From Micromonospora inyonensis (GTDB lineage: Bacteria > Actinomycetota > Actinomycetes > Mycobacteriales > Micromonosporaceae), in the NCBI RefSeq assembly GCF_900091415.1, contig NZ_FMHU01000002.1, positions 62,001 to 126,000 of the forward strand: a stretch of DNA of 64,000 nucleotides, written 5' to 3'. The notes under the pieces were generated by a model that saw only the letters and a list, made by a program, of their open reading frames with translations, ran no database searches and was not told the origin of the DNA. Of the stretch, positions 54,735 to 63,173 are shown piece by piece (the stretch's first letter is position 1; each line of letters starts with the position of its first letter). Made by a program: the position numbers and the translations under genes.

Positions 54735-54995
54735 ATGAAAACGAGACCGACACTAGAGAACCAGACGCCGGAAACCATGCCGACCGCTGTGTGTGTCACC
54801 ACCGGTCTGCGGCGGGGGCCGCAGGATGAGGATGCCGACGGACGAGCCCTGCGGGACATCCTCGGGGCTGACGTGGACCACGAGCTGGTCGACTTCGCGG
54901 CCGGCGCCGGGGGAACCCTCGTCTGCTTGCCGAACTCGCGCGCGGGCTCATGGAGGAAGGACTGGCCAGGGAAGAGGGTGGCACGGTCCACCTGA
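54735..54995 (+). pseudogene. N-terminal fragment of LAL-type LuxR regulator (frameshifted)
   Basis: ATG 54735 opens a frame whose 'LRDILGADVDHELVDFAAGAGG' is the end of the LAL ATPase region and should continue 'GNPRLLAELARGLMEEGL', which is encoded in the next frame. A run of five G at 54909-54913 has apparently lost one base. The upstream P-loop ATPase core (about 250 residues) is absent in all frames. The rest of the gene is the 54950 reading frame. Confidence 0.6.
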
Positions 54996-56761
54996 TCGCC
55001 CGGCGGACCCCGCGTCGCGTTCTGGAATTCGTGGTGAATCAGTTGGGCGAGCTGAGCGCGAACTGCCAGCAGTTCCTGAAGGTGGCGGCGGCACTGGGGA
55101 GATCCTTCATGCTGGAGGACGTGTCCAGAATGCTCGACCGGTCCTCGGCCACCCTGCTCACTCCGCTGGACGAGGCCATAGCTGCGGGATTCGTCGTCGT
55201 CGCCGATCACCAGCTTGCGTTCCAGGGCGATTTCGTTCTTCAGGGGGTCGTCGAGTCCATCCCCGCGCCCGCGCACGATGCCCTCCGGCGGGAGGCGATG
55301 AGGCTCACCGCGGGGCGTATCCGGGAGCAGCTACGGGTGACCGAGCGTCCGACCGACCCGTACGGCGTGGCCAGGCAGGAGTCCGGCGGCTCATGTTCAC
55401 GGGCGCACAGCCTGATAATGGACGGCGACGCGGCAGCCGGTGTACGGGTCGCGGAACGCGTTCTCGCCAGCCCTGACGCGTCGGTTCCCGCCCGGCGCGA
55501 CGCGGAGGCCTCGATCATCCTGGGCAACTTCCTGCTCGGTCGGGAGGAGGCCGGCAGGGTCTCCGAGAGGATTCTGCGGGAACGGGGGGTCGAGCCGGGC
55601 GACGTTCCCGCGTTGATGGCACTGACCGTGCGATCCAACGTGCTCTGGCGGGCGGGGAAGTTGGCAGAGGGACTCAGCCTGGGCCGTACCGCCGTGCGCA
55701 ACAGTGAGAACGTCGATCCGGTCTGGCGTCTGCACTTCCAACTCGCGCTGGCCGGAAAGCTCGCCAACCTTCGGGAGTTCGACGAGGCCGAACGCCTGAT
55801 CGACGATGCGGAAGCCGGCCTGCGCGGACTTCCCGCGACGGTCTGGACGGCTGCGCCGGCGGCCATGCGGTCCCGGCTGCTCCTCCAGGCCGGGCGGATA
55901 GGAGAGGCGCGTCGAGAGGCGGGGTTGGCGATCGCCGCTGCGGAGCGGGACGCCGTTCCCCTGCTCCGGCCCCTCGCGTACTCCGTACTCAGCACCGCCT
56001 CCTTCTACCTCGGGGATCTGTCCGCAGCCATCGACCACCTGCACCGAGCGCAGAGTGAGATGGCGAGCCAGGTGGTGCTCGACTCCGCGCAGTACGCCTG
56101 GACGGAGACGCTCATCACCGTCAAGAAGGAGGGACCCCGGGCGGCGGCCCGGCTGCTGTCCCACCGGTACAGCCATCTCCCGACGGAACGGAGCCTGTAC
56201 CTCGAGGACCCGAGTGCCGCCGCGTTCCTCGTCCGTCTCGCGCGCGACGTGGGTGACCGCGACCTCGAACGCAGCGTTCTCGAGACGGTGGAGGGCCTCG
56301 CCGGGGACAACCCCGGCATGTCGGTGATCGGCCTCACCGCCATGCACGCCAAGGCGCTGGCGAACAGTGCCCCGGCCGCCCTGGCGCTCATCATCGTGCA
56401 GTCGCCGGACCCGATCTCGGTGGCCCTGGCGACGGAGGAACTCGCCAAGCTCTACGCGGCCAAGGCCCCGGTCGGGGGACGGCAGGCCACGTCGACCTAC
56501 GCCGAGGAGGTCGACCCGCAGACGGCCGCCTGCTGGTCGGTCCTCTCCGACATGGAGCGGCGCATCGCCTACCTGGTGAGCGTGGGTCTGACGAACCGCC
56601 AGATCGCCAAGCAGGTGCACCTGTCGGCGCACACCGTGAACTACCACCTCAGGAAGGTCTACCGGAAGTTGGGCATCAACACCCGGGTGGAACTGGCACA
56701 CGGGGCGGCGAGCTATTCGAGCCGGGCGGCGATCTACTCGATGGGCGACGAGCAGAGGTAG
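54950..56761 (+). CDS. LuxR-family regulator lacking its ATPase domain
   Basis: 603 residues from ATG 54950. It starts inside the family ('MEEGLAREEGGTVHLI...LSANCQQFLKVAAALGRSFMLEDVSRML'), continues through a long TPR-like helical region (residues ~150-480) and ends in a LuxR helix-turn-helix ('LVSVGLTNRQIAKQVHLSAHTVNYHLRKVYRKLGINTRVELAHG'). In complete LAL proteins, an N-terminal ATPase of ~250 residues precedes this; here it is missing or frameshifted (see 54735). It might still bind DNA constitutively, or be a decaying copy. It is next to the intact LAL gene and the isoprenoid operon. Confidence 0.75.
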   Translation: MEEGLAREEGGTVHLIARRTPRRVLEFVVNQLGELSANCQQFLKVAAALGRSFMLEDVSRMLDRSSATLLTPLDEAIAAGFVVVADHQLAFQGDFVLQGVVESIPAPAHDALRREAMRLTAGRIREQLRVTERPTDPYGVARQESGGSCSRAHSLIMDGDAAAGVRVAERVLASPDASVPARRDAEASIILGNFLLGREEAGRVSERILRERGVEPGDVPALMALTVRSNVLWRAGKLAEGLSLGRTAVRNSENVDPVWRLHFQLALAGKLANLREFDEAERLIDDAEAGLRGLPATVWTAAPAAMRSRLLLQAGRIGEARREAGLAIAAAERDAVPLLRPLAYSVLSTASFYLGDLSAAIDHLHRAQSEMASQVVLDSAQYAWTETLITVKKEGPRAAARLLSHRYSHLPTERSLYLEDPSAAAFLVRLARDVGDRDLERSVLETVEGLAGDNPGMSVIGLTAMHAKALANSAPAALALIIVQSPDPISVALATEELAKLYAAKAPVGGRQATSTYAEEVDPQTAACWSVLSDMERRIAYLVSVGLTNRQIAKQVHLSAHTVNYHLRKVYRKLGINTRVELAHGAASYSSRAAIYSMGDEQR

Positions 56762-56784
56762 GGCTCCGGCGACCCCGGTGGCGC

Positions 56785-59592
56785 TCAGACGGCAGACCCG
56801 GGCTGGTGCGCGACGGCCATCACCGGTGGGAGGGTCTCGTGCGCGATGAAGTACCGGGTCAGTTCGACGCGGCTGCTGATATCGAGCTTCGAGAACACCC
56901 GCCGGAGGTGGCTGTCGACGGTGTGGGGCGACAGGAACAGCACGCTCGCCGCCTCCCGGTTGGTCCTGCCGTCGACGATCGCCCGTACGACGCGCAGCTC
57001 CGCACTCGTGAGGCTCTCCCAGCCCGACTTCGGCCGCTCGGCACCCAGTCGGCGTACGTTGTGCCCGTCGAGACGACGCAGCTTCTTCTGCACCCGCTCC
57101 AGGTCGCACTGCGCCGCACACTCCAGGTAGAGATCCATGGCCGACTCGAGGAGACGAACCGCCCGGGCCTTGTCCCGCGTGCTCTGTTCCATTCGCGCCG
57201 CGTCCTCGAGCGCGCTCGCCGCCGCCAGCGGACGTCCGGCGAGCCGATGGAGGTCCGCGGCGCGGTGCAGCGCGAGCGGGTCGTTGCGCAGGAGGCCCTC
57301 GGCGTGTTCCGCGCCCCCCATCAACGACTGCACGACCGGGTTGCGCTCGGCGAGGCGCCGGGCGAACTCGGCCGCCCGCTCGGCGTCCGGGCCGAGCCCC
57401 ACCTGCCTGGCCTGACGGACGAGCGTCGCCGCCGCCGTCGGCTCCTCGGTGAAGAGCAGCGGATCAGGTACGACCTGCCCCTCGATGTTGATCAGCGTCT
57501 GGACCATCATCGCCGGACGCCCACTGGCCGCGTGGAACTGCGCGAGTGCCCAGTCCAGGCGGGCCCGGTCAGCGCTCGCGTCACCGGTCGTCAGCCGCTC
57601 GGTCAGGCGCAACTGGTCACTGGCGGTGGCGAGATCGCCGCGATGCAGGCTGACGCGGGCCAGAACGAGGCGCGCGGGCACGGAGTCCTCCGGTGCCGAC
57701 CGCTCCGCCAGACGGAGCGCGGTCTCGGCCTCGACCCGTGCTTCCTCGAGCCGGCCCGCCGCTGCCAGGAGCTCGGCGTGGTGGCCGTGCCACAGGGGTC
57801 CGGTCGCGGTTCCGCCGCGCTTCTCCGTCTCCTGCCGGACGGCGGCGAGGACGGCTGTCGCCTCCTCGAACTGGTCGGCCGCGACGAACGCCCGGACCAG
57901 CCACGTCCACAACGGGCGTTCGCAGGCGTCGCACTGCCGGGAGACCGTCGGCTGTCCACGCCCCGGCCCCGGAACCTCGCCGCACGCGTCGCCCACGCGC
58001 CCGGCGGAGTCCGCGAGTGCCCGACTCAGTTTGGCGCGGTCCAGCTCACAGACGTCCGGCCGCGCCAGCGTCCGCTGTACGAGTGCGGCTGCCAGGCCGT
58101 GGCTGCCGGCGTCCCGCAGTCCCTGCCCCAGTTCGAGCACCAGATGGGCCTCGGCTGCCGCCTCCACCCCGGGGCGCAGGGTGACGTCCGCGAGGCGGCA
58201 GGCTTCGGCACCCCGCCCCGCTCCGGCCAGCAGACGCAGGGCACGTGCCAGCGTCCACGGCGGGTCGTCGGAGGGGCCCGCCAGGTTCCGGACGGCCCGG
58301 CCCGCCAGGTCGTCGCATCCGCATCCGGACGATCGCGTCGGCGCAGCGGAGGGCACCCTGACCGTCGGCACGGGACCCGACCGTTCGGGACGGGCGTCCG
58401 CCCCACCGGTGTCGGGCCGGCGCACCCCGGTCTCGGGCGCAGGCCGGCCGCCGGACGGTGCCCGGGACCGCCCGCCGGCTGCCCCCGTGCTGGTCGAGGG
58501 CACGGTGGCTGGTACGGGCGCGGCGGGCTCCCGCTCCCGGAAGGCGGCGTGCTGAAGCGCCTCCCCGACCACCTGGTGGGTGAACGTCAGCTCCACGCCG
58601 TCCCGTCGGAGCAGGCCCACCTGCACCGCCTCGTCGACGCCGGAGGCCAGGTCGTGGGCCGTCTCGCCGAGCAGGGCCGCCACCTCGTCGACGGTGAACG
58701 TGTGGCCGATCCGCCTGCCGTCGACGAGCAGGCGTCGCACCGCGGGCGACATCTCGCCGAGCAGACCACGGACGGCAGCGCGGACGCCGTCGGGCAGCCG
58801 CTCGGTCACCACCGAGGCCGCGCCGTCCGCGATGATCATCTTTCCGGCCTTGATGAGCGCGCTGAAGACGTTCTCCATCAGCCACGGGTTGCCGCCGCAG
58901 CGCTCCGCCCAGCCGAGCACGGACGCGTCCGGTTTGGCGCCGAGGATGCTGGTGCACAACTCGGCCACCGCCTCGTTGTCCAACGCGCCCAGGTGCAGGC
59001 GGACCGCGACGTGGTCGATCAGCCAGTCGACGGCGTGCTGGGCGAGCGACCGGCTGGCGACCGGCCGGCGGGCGAGCAGCCACAGCACCGGTGACGAGGC
59101 CAACGACTGCACGAGCCCCCGGAGGGCGAGGGCACTGACATCGTCGATCCGCTGGGCGTCGTCCAGAACGACCACGAGAGGGTGCCGGCGCGCCGCGCTC
59201 CCGACCAGTTCACCCACCCGATCCATCAACCAGAAGGGATTGCTGTCCGGGCGTACCAGCTCGTCGACATCGACGTCTTCGGGCATCGCGTGCCGCAGAA
59301 AGTTGATCAGCAGGTGAATGGGGATCGGCTGATCGGTGATACTCGCCCGCCCCGCGACCACGGTCAGTCCCCGTTCCGCTCCCTCCAGCGCCGTGGCCTT
59401 CAACAGGTGGGTCTTGCCGATGCCGAAGGGCCCGTCGACGACGACGCAGCTGCTGGAGCCCCGCAGGGTGGCGTCCAGGTGCCGGCCCAGCGAGGACAGG
59501 ATCTGCTCACGTCCCACCAACGGATGCATGACCACCACCGCCGTGTCTGTTTTGGAGAACCGTCCAGCGCGTGCCGTGGGCACGGCCATCAT
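56785..59592 (-). CDS. LAL-type LuxR-family transcriptional activator
   Basis: 935 residues. N-terminal STAND-type ATPase: Walker A 'GPFGIGKT' (residues 54-61), Walker B 'LVVVLDDAQRID', 'LLARRPV' and 'GGNPWLMENVFSAL'. A ~60-residue Gly/Pro/Arg/Ser-rich insert (around residues 365-430) separates it from a TPR-rich middle (~450-850). C-terminal LuxR helix-turn-helix ('LTSAELRVVRAIVDGRTNREAASVLFLSPHTVDSHLRRVFSKLDISSRVELTRYF'). LAL regulators commonly switch on actinomycete secondary-metabolite clusters in response to a ligand. It is divergent from the isoprenoid operon and is its probable regulator. Start uncertain (ATG 59592 or ATG 59529). Confidence 0.92.
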   Translation of the reverse strand: MMAVPTARAGRFSKTDTAVVVMHPLVGREQILSSLGRHLDATLRGSSSCVVVDGPFGIGKTHLLKATALEGAERGLTVVAGRASITDQPIPIHLLINFLRHAMPEDVDVDELVRPDSNPFWLMDRVGELVGSAARRHPLVVVLDDAQRIDDVSALALRGLVQSLASSPVLWLLARRPVASRSLAQHAVDWLIDHVAVRLHLGALDNEAVAELCTSILGAKPDASVLGWAERCGGNPWLMENVFSALIKAGKMIIADGAASVVTERLPDGVRAAVRGLLGEMSPAVRRLLVDGRRIGHTFTVDEVAALLGETAHDLASGVDEAVQVGLLRRDGVELTFTHQVVGEALQHAAFREREPAAPVPATVPSTSTGAAGGRSRAPSGGRPAPETGVRRPDTGGADARPERSGPVPTVRVPSAAPTRSSGCGCDDLAGRAVRNLAGPSDDPPWTLARALRLLAGAGRGAEACRLADVTLRPGVEAAAEAHLVLELGQGLRDAGSHGLAAALVQRTLARPDVCELDRAKLSRALADSAGRVGDACGEVPGPGRGQPTVSRQCDACERPLWTWLVRAFVAADQFEEATAVLAAVRQETEKRGGTATGPLWHGHHAELLAAAGRLEEARVEAETALRLAERSAPEDSVPARLVLARVSLHRGDLATASDQLRLTERLTTGDASADRARLDWALAQFHAASGRPAMMVQTLINIEGQVVPDPLLFTEEPTAAATLVRQARQVGLGPDAERAAEFARRLAERNPVVQSLMGGAEHAEGLLRNDPLALHRAADLHRLAGRPLAAASALEDAARMEQSTRDKARAVRLLESAMDLYLECAAQCDLERVQKKLRRLDGHNVRRLGAERPKSGWESLTSAELRVVRAIVDGRTNREAASVLFLSPHTVDSHLRRVFSKLDISSRVELTRYFIAHETLPPVMAVAHQPGSAV

Positions 59593-59728
59593 CGCGGTGT
59601 TCGACTGTCCGGACCGGACGCTCGAACATCCCGCGTTGAGCCGGGGCTCGGTTGACCGCCGCAGTGCAGAAGCTCACTCAGTTATACGGGATCCGCGGCC
59701 CGGTGGCGGGAATGGCGGTACTAGCTCG

Positions 59729-59748
59729 CACTACTCGCGTGAGTAGTG
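59729..59748. promoter_or_regulatory. Inverted repeat in LAL/isoprenoid intergenic region
   Basis: CACTACTC (59729-59736) and GAGTAGTG (59741-59748) form a perfect 8+8 inverted repeat around GCGT. It lies in the 374-base gap between the divergent LAL regulator and the polyprenyl synthase operon, in the position expected for a regulator binding site. On the minus strand TATAAC (59686-59681) may be a -10 element for the LAL gene. No other gene is seen in the gap. Confidence 0.5.
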
Positions 59749-59966
59749 GGCAGGGCGGGGCACCACGATTACTGTCGATGGTGTCGATCAGCGCCCGGCC
59801 CGTGGATGTGCTGGTTCTCGAAATTGGCCCTGCCGCCTGGTGGACCCGTGCGTTCGCGAATGGGTCAGAAATCCTGCGCCCGAGGTGACCTGACTTCAAC
59901 GATTTCGTGGGAGCCCGAGGTGCATCAGCGTGAGAATGATCGTCGCCTCGACCGGGAGATGAGATC

Positions 59967-61055
59967 ATGACCGTCAGCTATCTCGGGGCAGCGGCGGACA
60001 CGGCTGCCGTCGATGCCGCGATCAGGGACTTCCTCACCGAGCGCCGCGCCGAAGCCGACGCGCTCGGCGAGGACATCGCGGCGATGGTCGCCGAACTCGA
60101 GAGCTACGTGCTGCGCGGCGGCAAGCGCATCCGGCCGACCTTCGCCTGGCTGGGGTGGATCGGCGCCGGGGGTGACCCGCACGACCCGGTCGCCCCGGCG
60201 GTGCTGAGCGCCTGCGCGGGATTCGAGTTGCTGCACGCCTCGTGCCTGATCCACGACGACATCATCGACGCGTCCCGGACCCGCCGTGGCCATCCGGCGG
60301 CGCACGTCACGTACGCCGAACGGCATCGGACGCGGGGCTTCTCCGGTGACCCCGACGCCTTCGGCACGGGCACCGCCATCCTCATCGGGGACCTGGCCCT
60401 GATCTGGGCCGACGTCCTGGTCCGCGAGGCCGGGCTGCCGGCGGACGCGCACGCCCGGGTCTCACCGGTGTGGTCCGCGGTGCGCTCGGAGGTCGTGTAC
60501 GGACAGCTGCTCGACCTGATCAACCAGGCCAGCGGCGACGAGGACGTCGACGCGGCGCTGCGCGTCGACCAGTACAAGACGGCCTCGTACACGGTGGAAC
60601 GCCCCCTCCAGTTCGGTGCCGCGATCGCCGGTGCGGAGGCCGACCTCGTCGCGGCCTACCGGGCGTTCGGCGCGGACATCGGGATCGCGTTCCAGCTCCG
60701 CGACGACCTGCTGGGCGTGTTCGGCGACCCGGCGGTGACGGGCAAACCGTCGGGTGACGATCTTCGTGAGGGCAAGCGGACGGTCCTGCTCGCGACGGCA
60801 CTCGAACGTGCGGACCGCCACGACCCGGACGCGGCGGGCTTCCTCCGGGCGAAGCTCGGCACGGACCTGTCCGACGACGAACTCGCCCGGGTCCGCGCCA
60901 TCCTCGTCGACGTCGGCGCCGTGGAGCACACCGAGGGGCAGATCGCGCTCCGCGCCGACCGGGCCCTGGCCGTGCTGGAGGCGAGCAGCGCCACCAGACC
61001 GGCGAAGCACCAGCTCGCCGAGATGGCGATCAAGGCAACGCAGCGGGCCCAGTGA
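59967..61055 (+). CDS. Polyprenyl (probably geranylgeranyl) diphosphate synthase
   Basis: 362 residues from ATG 59967 (GGGAGATGAG upstream). Trans-prenyltransferase: first Asp-rich motif 'IHDDIIDASRTRRG' (D97, D98, D101), second 'QLRDDLLGVFGD', with 'GGKRIRP' near the start for diphosphate binding. The first motif lacks the two-residue insertion of typical bacterial FPP synthases, and the residues four and five positions before it are Cys and Ser (small), which favours a longer product such as GGPP; this is inference. It couples IPP to allylic diphosphates. It overlaps the mevalonate kinase gene by one base (TGATG). Confidence 0.9.
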   Translation: MTVSYLGAAADTAAVDAAIRDFLTERRAEADALGEDIAAMVAELESYVLRGGKRIRPTFAWLGWIGAGGDPHDPVAPAVLSACAGFELLHASCLIHDDIIDASRTRRGHPAAHVTYAERHRTRGFSGDPDAFGTGTAILIGDLALIWADVLVREAGLPADAHARVSPVWSAVRSEVVYGQLLDLINQASGDEDVDAALRVDQYKTASYTVERPLQFGAAIAGAEADLVAAYRAFGADIGIAFQLRDDLLGVFGDPAVTGKPSGDDLREGKRTVLLATALERADRHDPDAAGFLRAKLGTDLSDDELARVRAILVDVGAVEHTEGQIALRADRALAVLEASSATRPAKHQLAEMAIKATQRAQ

Positions 61056-62134
61056 TGCCGCCGACGAACCCGCTCACCTGCACCGACCTCGGAAGCGCCC
61101 CGGGTGCCGGGCGTGGCCGCGTCGGCGTGGGACGCGCCCACGGCAAGGCCATCCTGCTCGGCGAACACGCCGTCGTGTACGGCGCTCCGGCACTGGTCAT
61201 CCCGGTGCCGCAGCTGACGACCACCGCGAGCGCGACGCGCCTGCCCGATCCGGACGACGGCGCGGACCGGATCTCCTTCGCACTGGCCGGATCGCCGACC
61301 ACGTCGGTGACCCCGCTGGCCACGGACGGCCTGCGGCACCTGGTGGCGGAGTTCAGGGAACGGACCGCCGTCGCCGGGCGCATGTGTGTCGACGTGCTCA
61401 TCGACTGCGCGATCCCGCAGGGCCGTGGCCTCGGCTCCAGTGCCGCCTGCGCCCGGGCGGCCGTGCTGGCGCTCGCGGACGTCTTCGACCGTCGACTCGA
61501 CGCCGGTACGGTCTTCGATCTCGTGCAGGCTTCCGAGAAGGTCGCGCACGGCAGGGCGAGCGGCATCGACGCGCTCGCCACCGGTGCGACGTCGCCCCTC
61601 CTCTTCCAGTCCGGCACCGCTCGGGAGCTGCCCATCGTCATGCCCGGAAACGGCTGTGCGCACGCCCCGGAGCGCACCGCCCCCCGCCCCGGTGCCGGCT
61701 TCGACGGGCTCTTCGTCATCGCCGACAGCGGTGTCGGCGGCAGCACCAGGGACGCGGTGGAACTGGTGCGGCGCAGGTTCGCCGGCCGGGCGGAGACGCA
61801 GGACGCCTTCGTCCGCCGGGTGTCGGACCTGACCCACGCGGCCCTGCGCGACCTCGCGCACGGCCAGGTGGGCGACTTCGGCGCGCGGCTGACCGAGAAC
61901 CACCGGCTGCTGCACGAGGTCGGGATCAGCACCGACCTGATCGACGCGTTGGTCGAGGCGGCGCTCGCGGCGGGCAGCCTGGGGGCGAAGATCACTGGCG
62001 GTGGGCTGGGCGGCTGCATGATCGCGCTGGTCGCCGACCCGGGCCGGGCAGAAGCGGTCGTGCGGCGTCTCCACGAAGCCGGCGCCGTCCGGACCTGGGT
62101 CGTACCGGTGGGGAGGTTCGCGAGCCATGCTTAG
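61055..62134 (+). CDS. mvk: Mevalonate kinase
   Basis: 359 residues from ATG 61055, overlapping the upstream stop. GHMP kinase phosphorylating mevalonate at C5: 'GRAHGKAILLGEHAVVYGAPALVIP' (family start), the ATP loop 'IPQGRGLGSSAACARA' and the C-terminal 'GAKITGGGLGGCMIAL'. Catalytic Asp and Lys positions are consistent with the family ('SGIDALAT' region). First committed enzyme of the operon after the prenyl synthase. Overlaps the next gene by 8 bases, so expression is tightly coupled. Confidence 0.93.
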   Translation: MPPTNPLTCTDLGSAPGAGRGRVGVGRAHGKAILLGEHAVVYGAPALVIPVPQLTTTASATRLPDPDDGADRISFALAGSPTTSVTPLATDGLRHLVAEFRERTAVAGRMCVDVLIDCAIPQGRGLGSSAACARAAVLALADVFDRRLDAGTVFDLVQASEKVAHGRASGIDALATGATSPLLFQSGTARELPIVMPGNGCAHAPERTAPRPGAGFDGLFVIADSGVGGSTRDAVELVRRRFAGRAETQDAFVRRVSDLTHAALRDLAHGQVGDFGARLTENHRLLHEVGISTDLIDALVEAALAAGSLGAKITGGGLGGCMIALVADPGRAEAVVRRLHEAGAVRTWVVPVGRFASHA

Positions 62135-63173
62135 TGACCAGGTGCAGCCGGCCGGGCCGGCGGAGGAGGTCCTCGACCCCGGCGCGACCGCCGTCGCCCA
62201 TCCGAACATCGCGCTGATCAAGTACTGGGGCAAGCGCGACGAGCGACTCATGATCCCGTACGTCGACAGCCTGTCGATGACCCTGGACGTCTTCCCGACG
62301 ACCACCACCGTACGGCTGCGTTCCACGGCACGGGCCGACAGCGTCACGCTCGACGGCTCGCCCGCCCGGGGGGAGGCACGGCACCGCGTCGTGGCCTTCC
62401 TGGACCTGGTACGCCAGATCGCGGGACGTACCGAACCGGCCGTGGTCGACACCCGCAACCGCGTCCCGACCGGCGCGGGTCTGGCGTCGTCGGCGAGCGG
62501 GTTCGCCGCCCTGGCTCTCGCCGGTGCCGCCGCGTACGGTCTCGATCTCGATCCCACGGCCCTGTCGCGCCTGGCCCGGCGTGGGTCCGTGTCGGCCGCG
62601 CGGTCGGTGTTCGGCGGCTTCGCGATCTGCCACGCGGGCCCGGGTACCGGCGTGGCCGCGGATCTCGGCTCCTACGCCGAGCCGGTGCCCGTGGCGGACT
62701 TCGACCCCGCGCTGGTGATCGCGCTGGTGGACGCGGGCCCGAAGGCCGTCTCCAGCCGCGCGGCCATGCGGCGAACCGTCGAGACCTCCCCGCTCTACCG
62801 GTCCTGGGCCACCTCCAGCATGGCCGACCTGTCCGGGATGCGGGCGGCGCTGCGTCGCGGCGATCTCGACGCGGTGGGGGAGATCGCCGAGCGGAACGCC
62901 CTCGGCATGCACGCGACGATGCTGGCCGCGCGGCCGGCGGTGCGTTACCTGTCGCCGGCCACGGTGGCCGTGCTCGACAGTGTCCTGCGGCTCCGGGCGG
63001 ACGGTGTACCGGCCTACGCGACCATGGACGCCGGGCCGAACGTCAAGGTGCTCTGCCACCGCGCGGATGCCGCCCGGGTGGCCGGGACGGTGCGCGACGC
63101 CGCGCCGGGATGCGCGGTGGTCACCGCCCGGCGCGGGCCGGGTGCCCTCCTGCGGACGGGGGCCGAGCGGTGA
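62127..63173 (+). CDS. mvaD: Diphosphomevalonate decarboxylase
   Basis: 348 residues from ATG 62127. It converts mevalonate diphosphate to isopentenyl diphosphate with ATP and loss of CO2. Motifs: 'ATAVAHPNIALIKYWGKRDERLMIP' at the N-terminus, 'TGAGLASSASGFAALALAGA' (phosphate loop) and 'PAYATMDAGPNVKVL' at the C-terminus, where Asp acts as base. Overlaps the kinase upstream by 8 bases and the phosphomevalonate kinase by 4 (GTGA). Confidence 0.94.
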   Translation: MLSDQVQPAGPAEEVLDPGATAVAHPNIALIKYWGKRDERLMIPYVDSLSMTLDVFPTTTTVRLRSTARADSVTLDGSPARGEARHRVVAFLDLVRQIAGRTEPAVVDTRNRVPTGAGLASSASGFAALALAGAAAYGLDLDPTALSRLARRGSVSAARSVFGGFAICHAGPGTGVAADLGSYAEPVPVADFDPALVIALVDAGPKAVSSRAAMRRTVETSPLYRSWATSSMADLSGMRAALRRGDLDAVGEIAERNALGMHATMLAARPAVRYLSPATVAVLDSVLRLRADGVPAYATMDAGPNVKVLCHRADAARVAGTVRDAAPGCAVVTARRGPGALLRTGAER

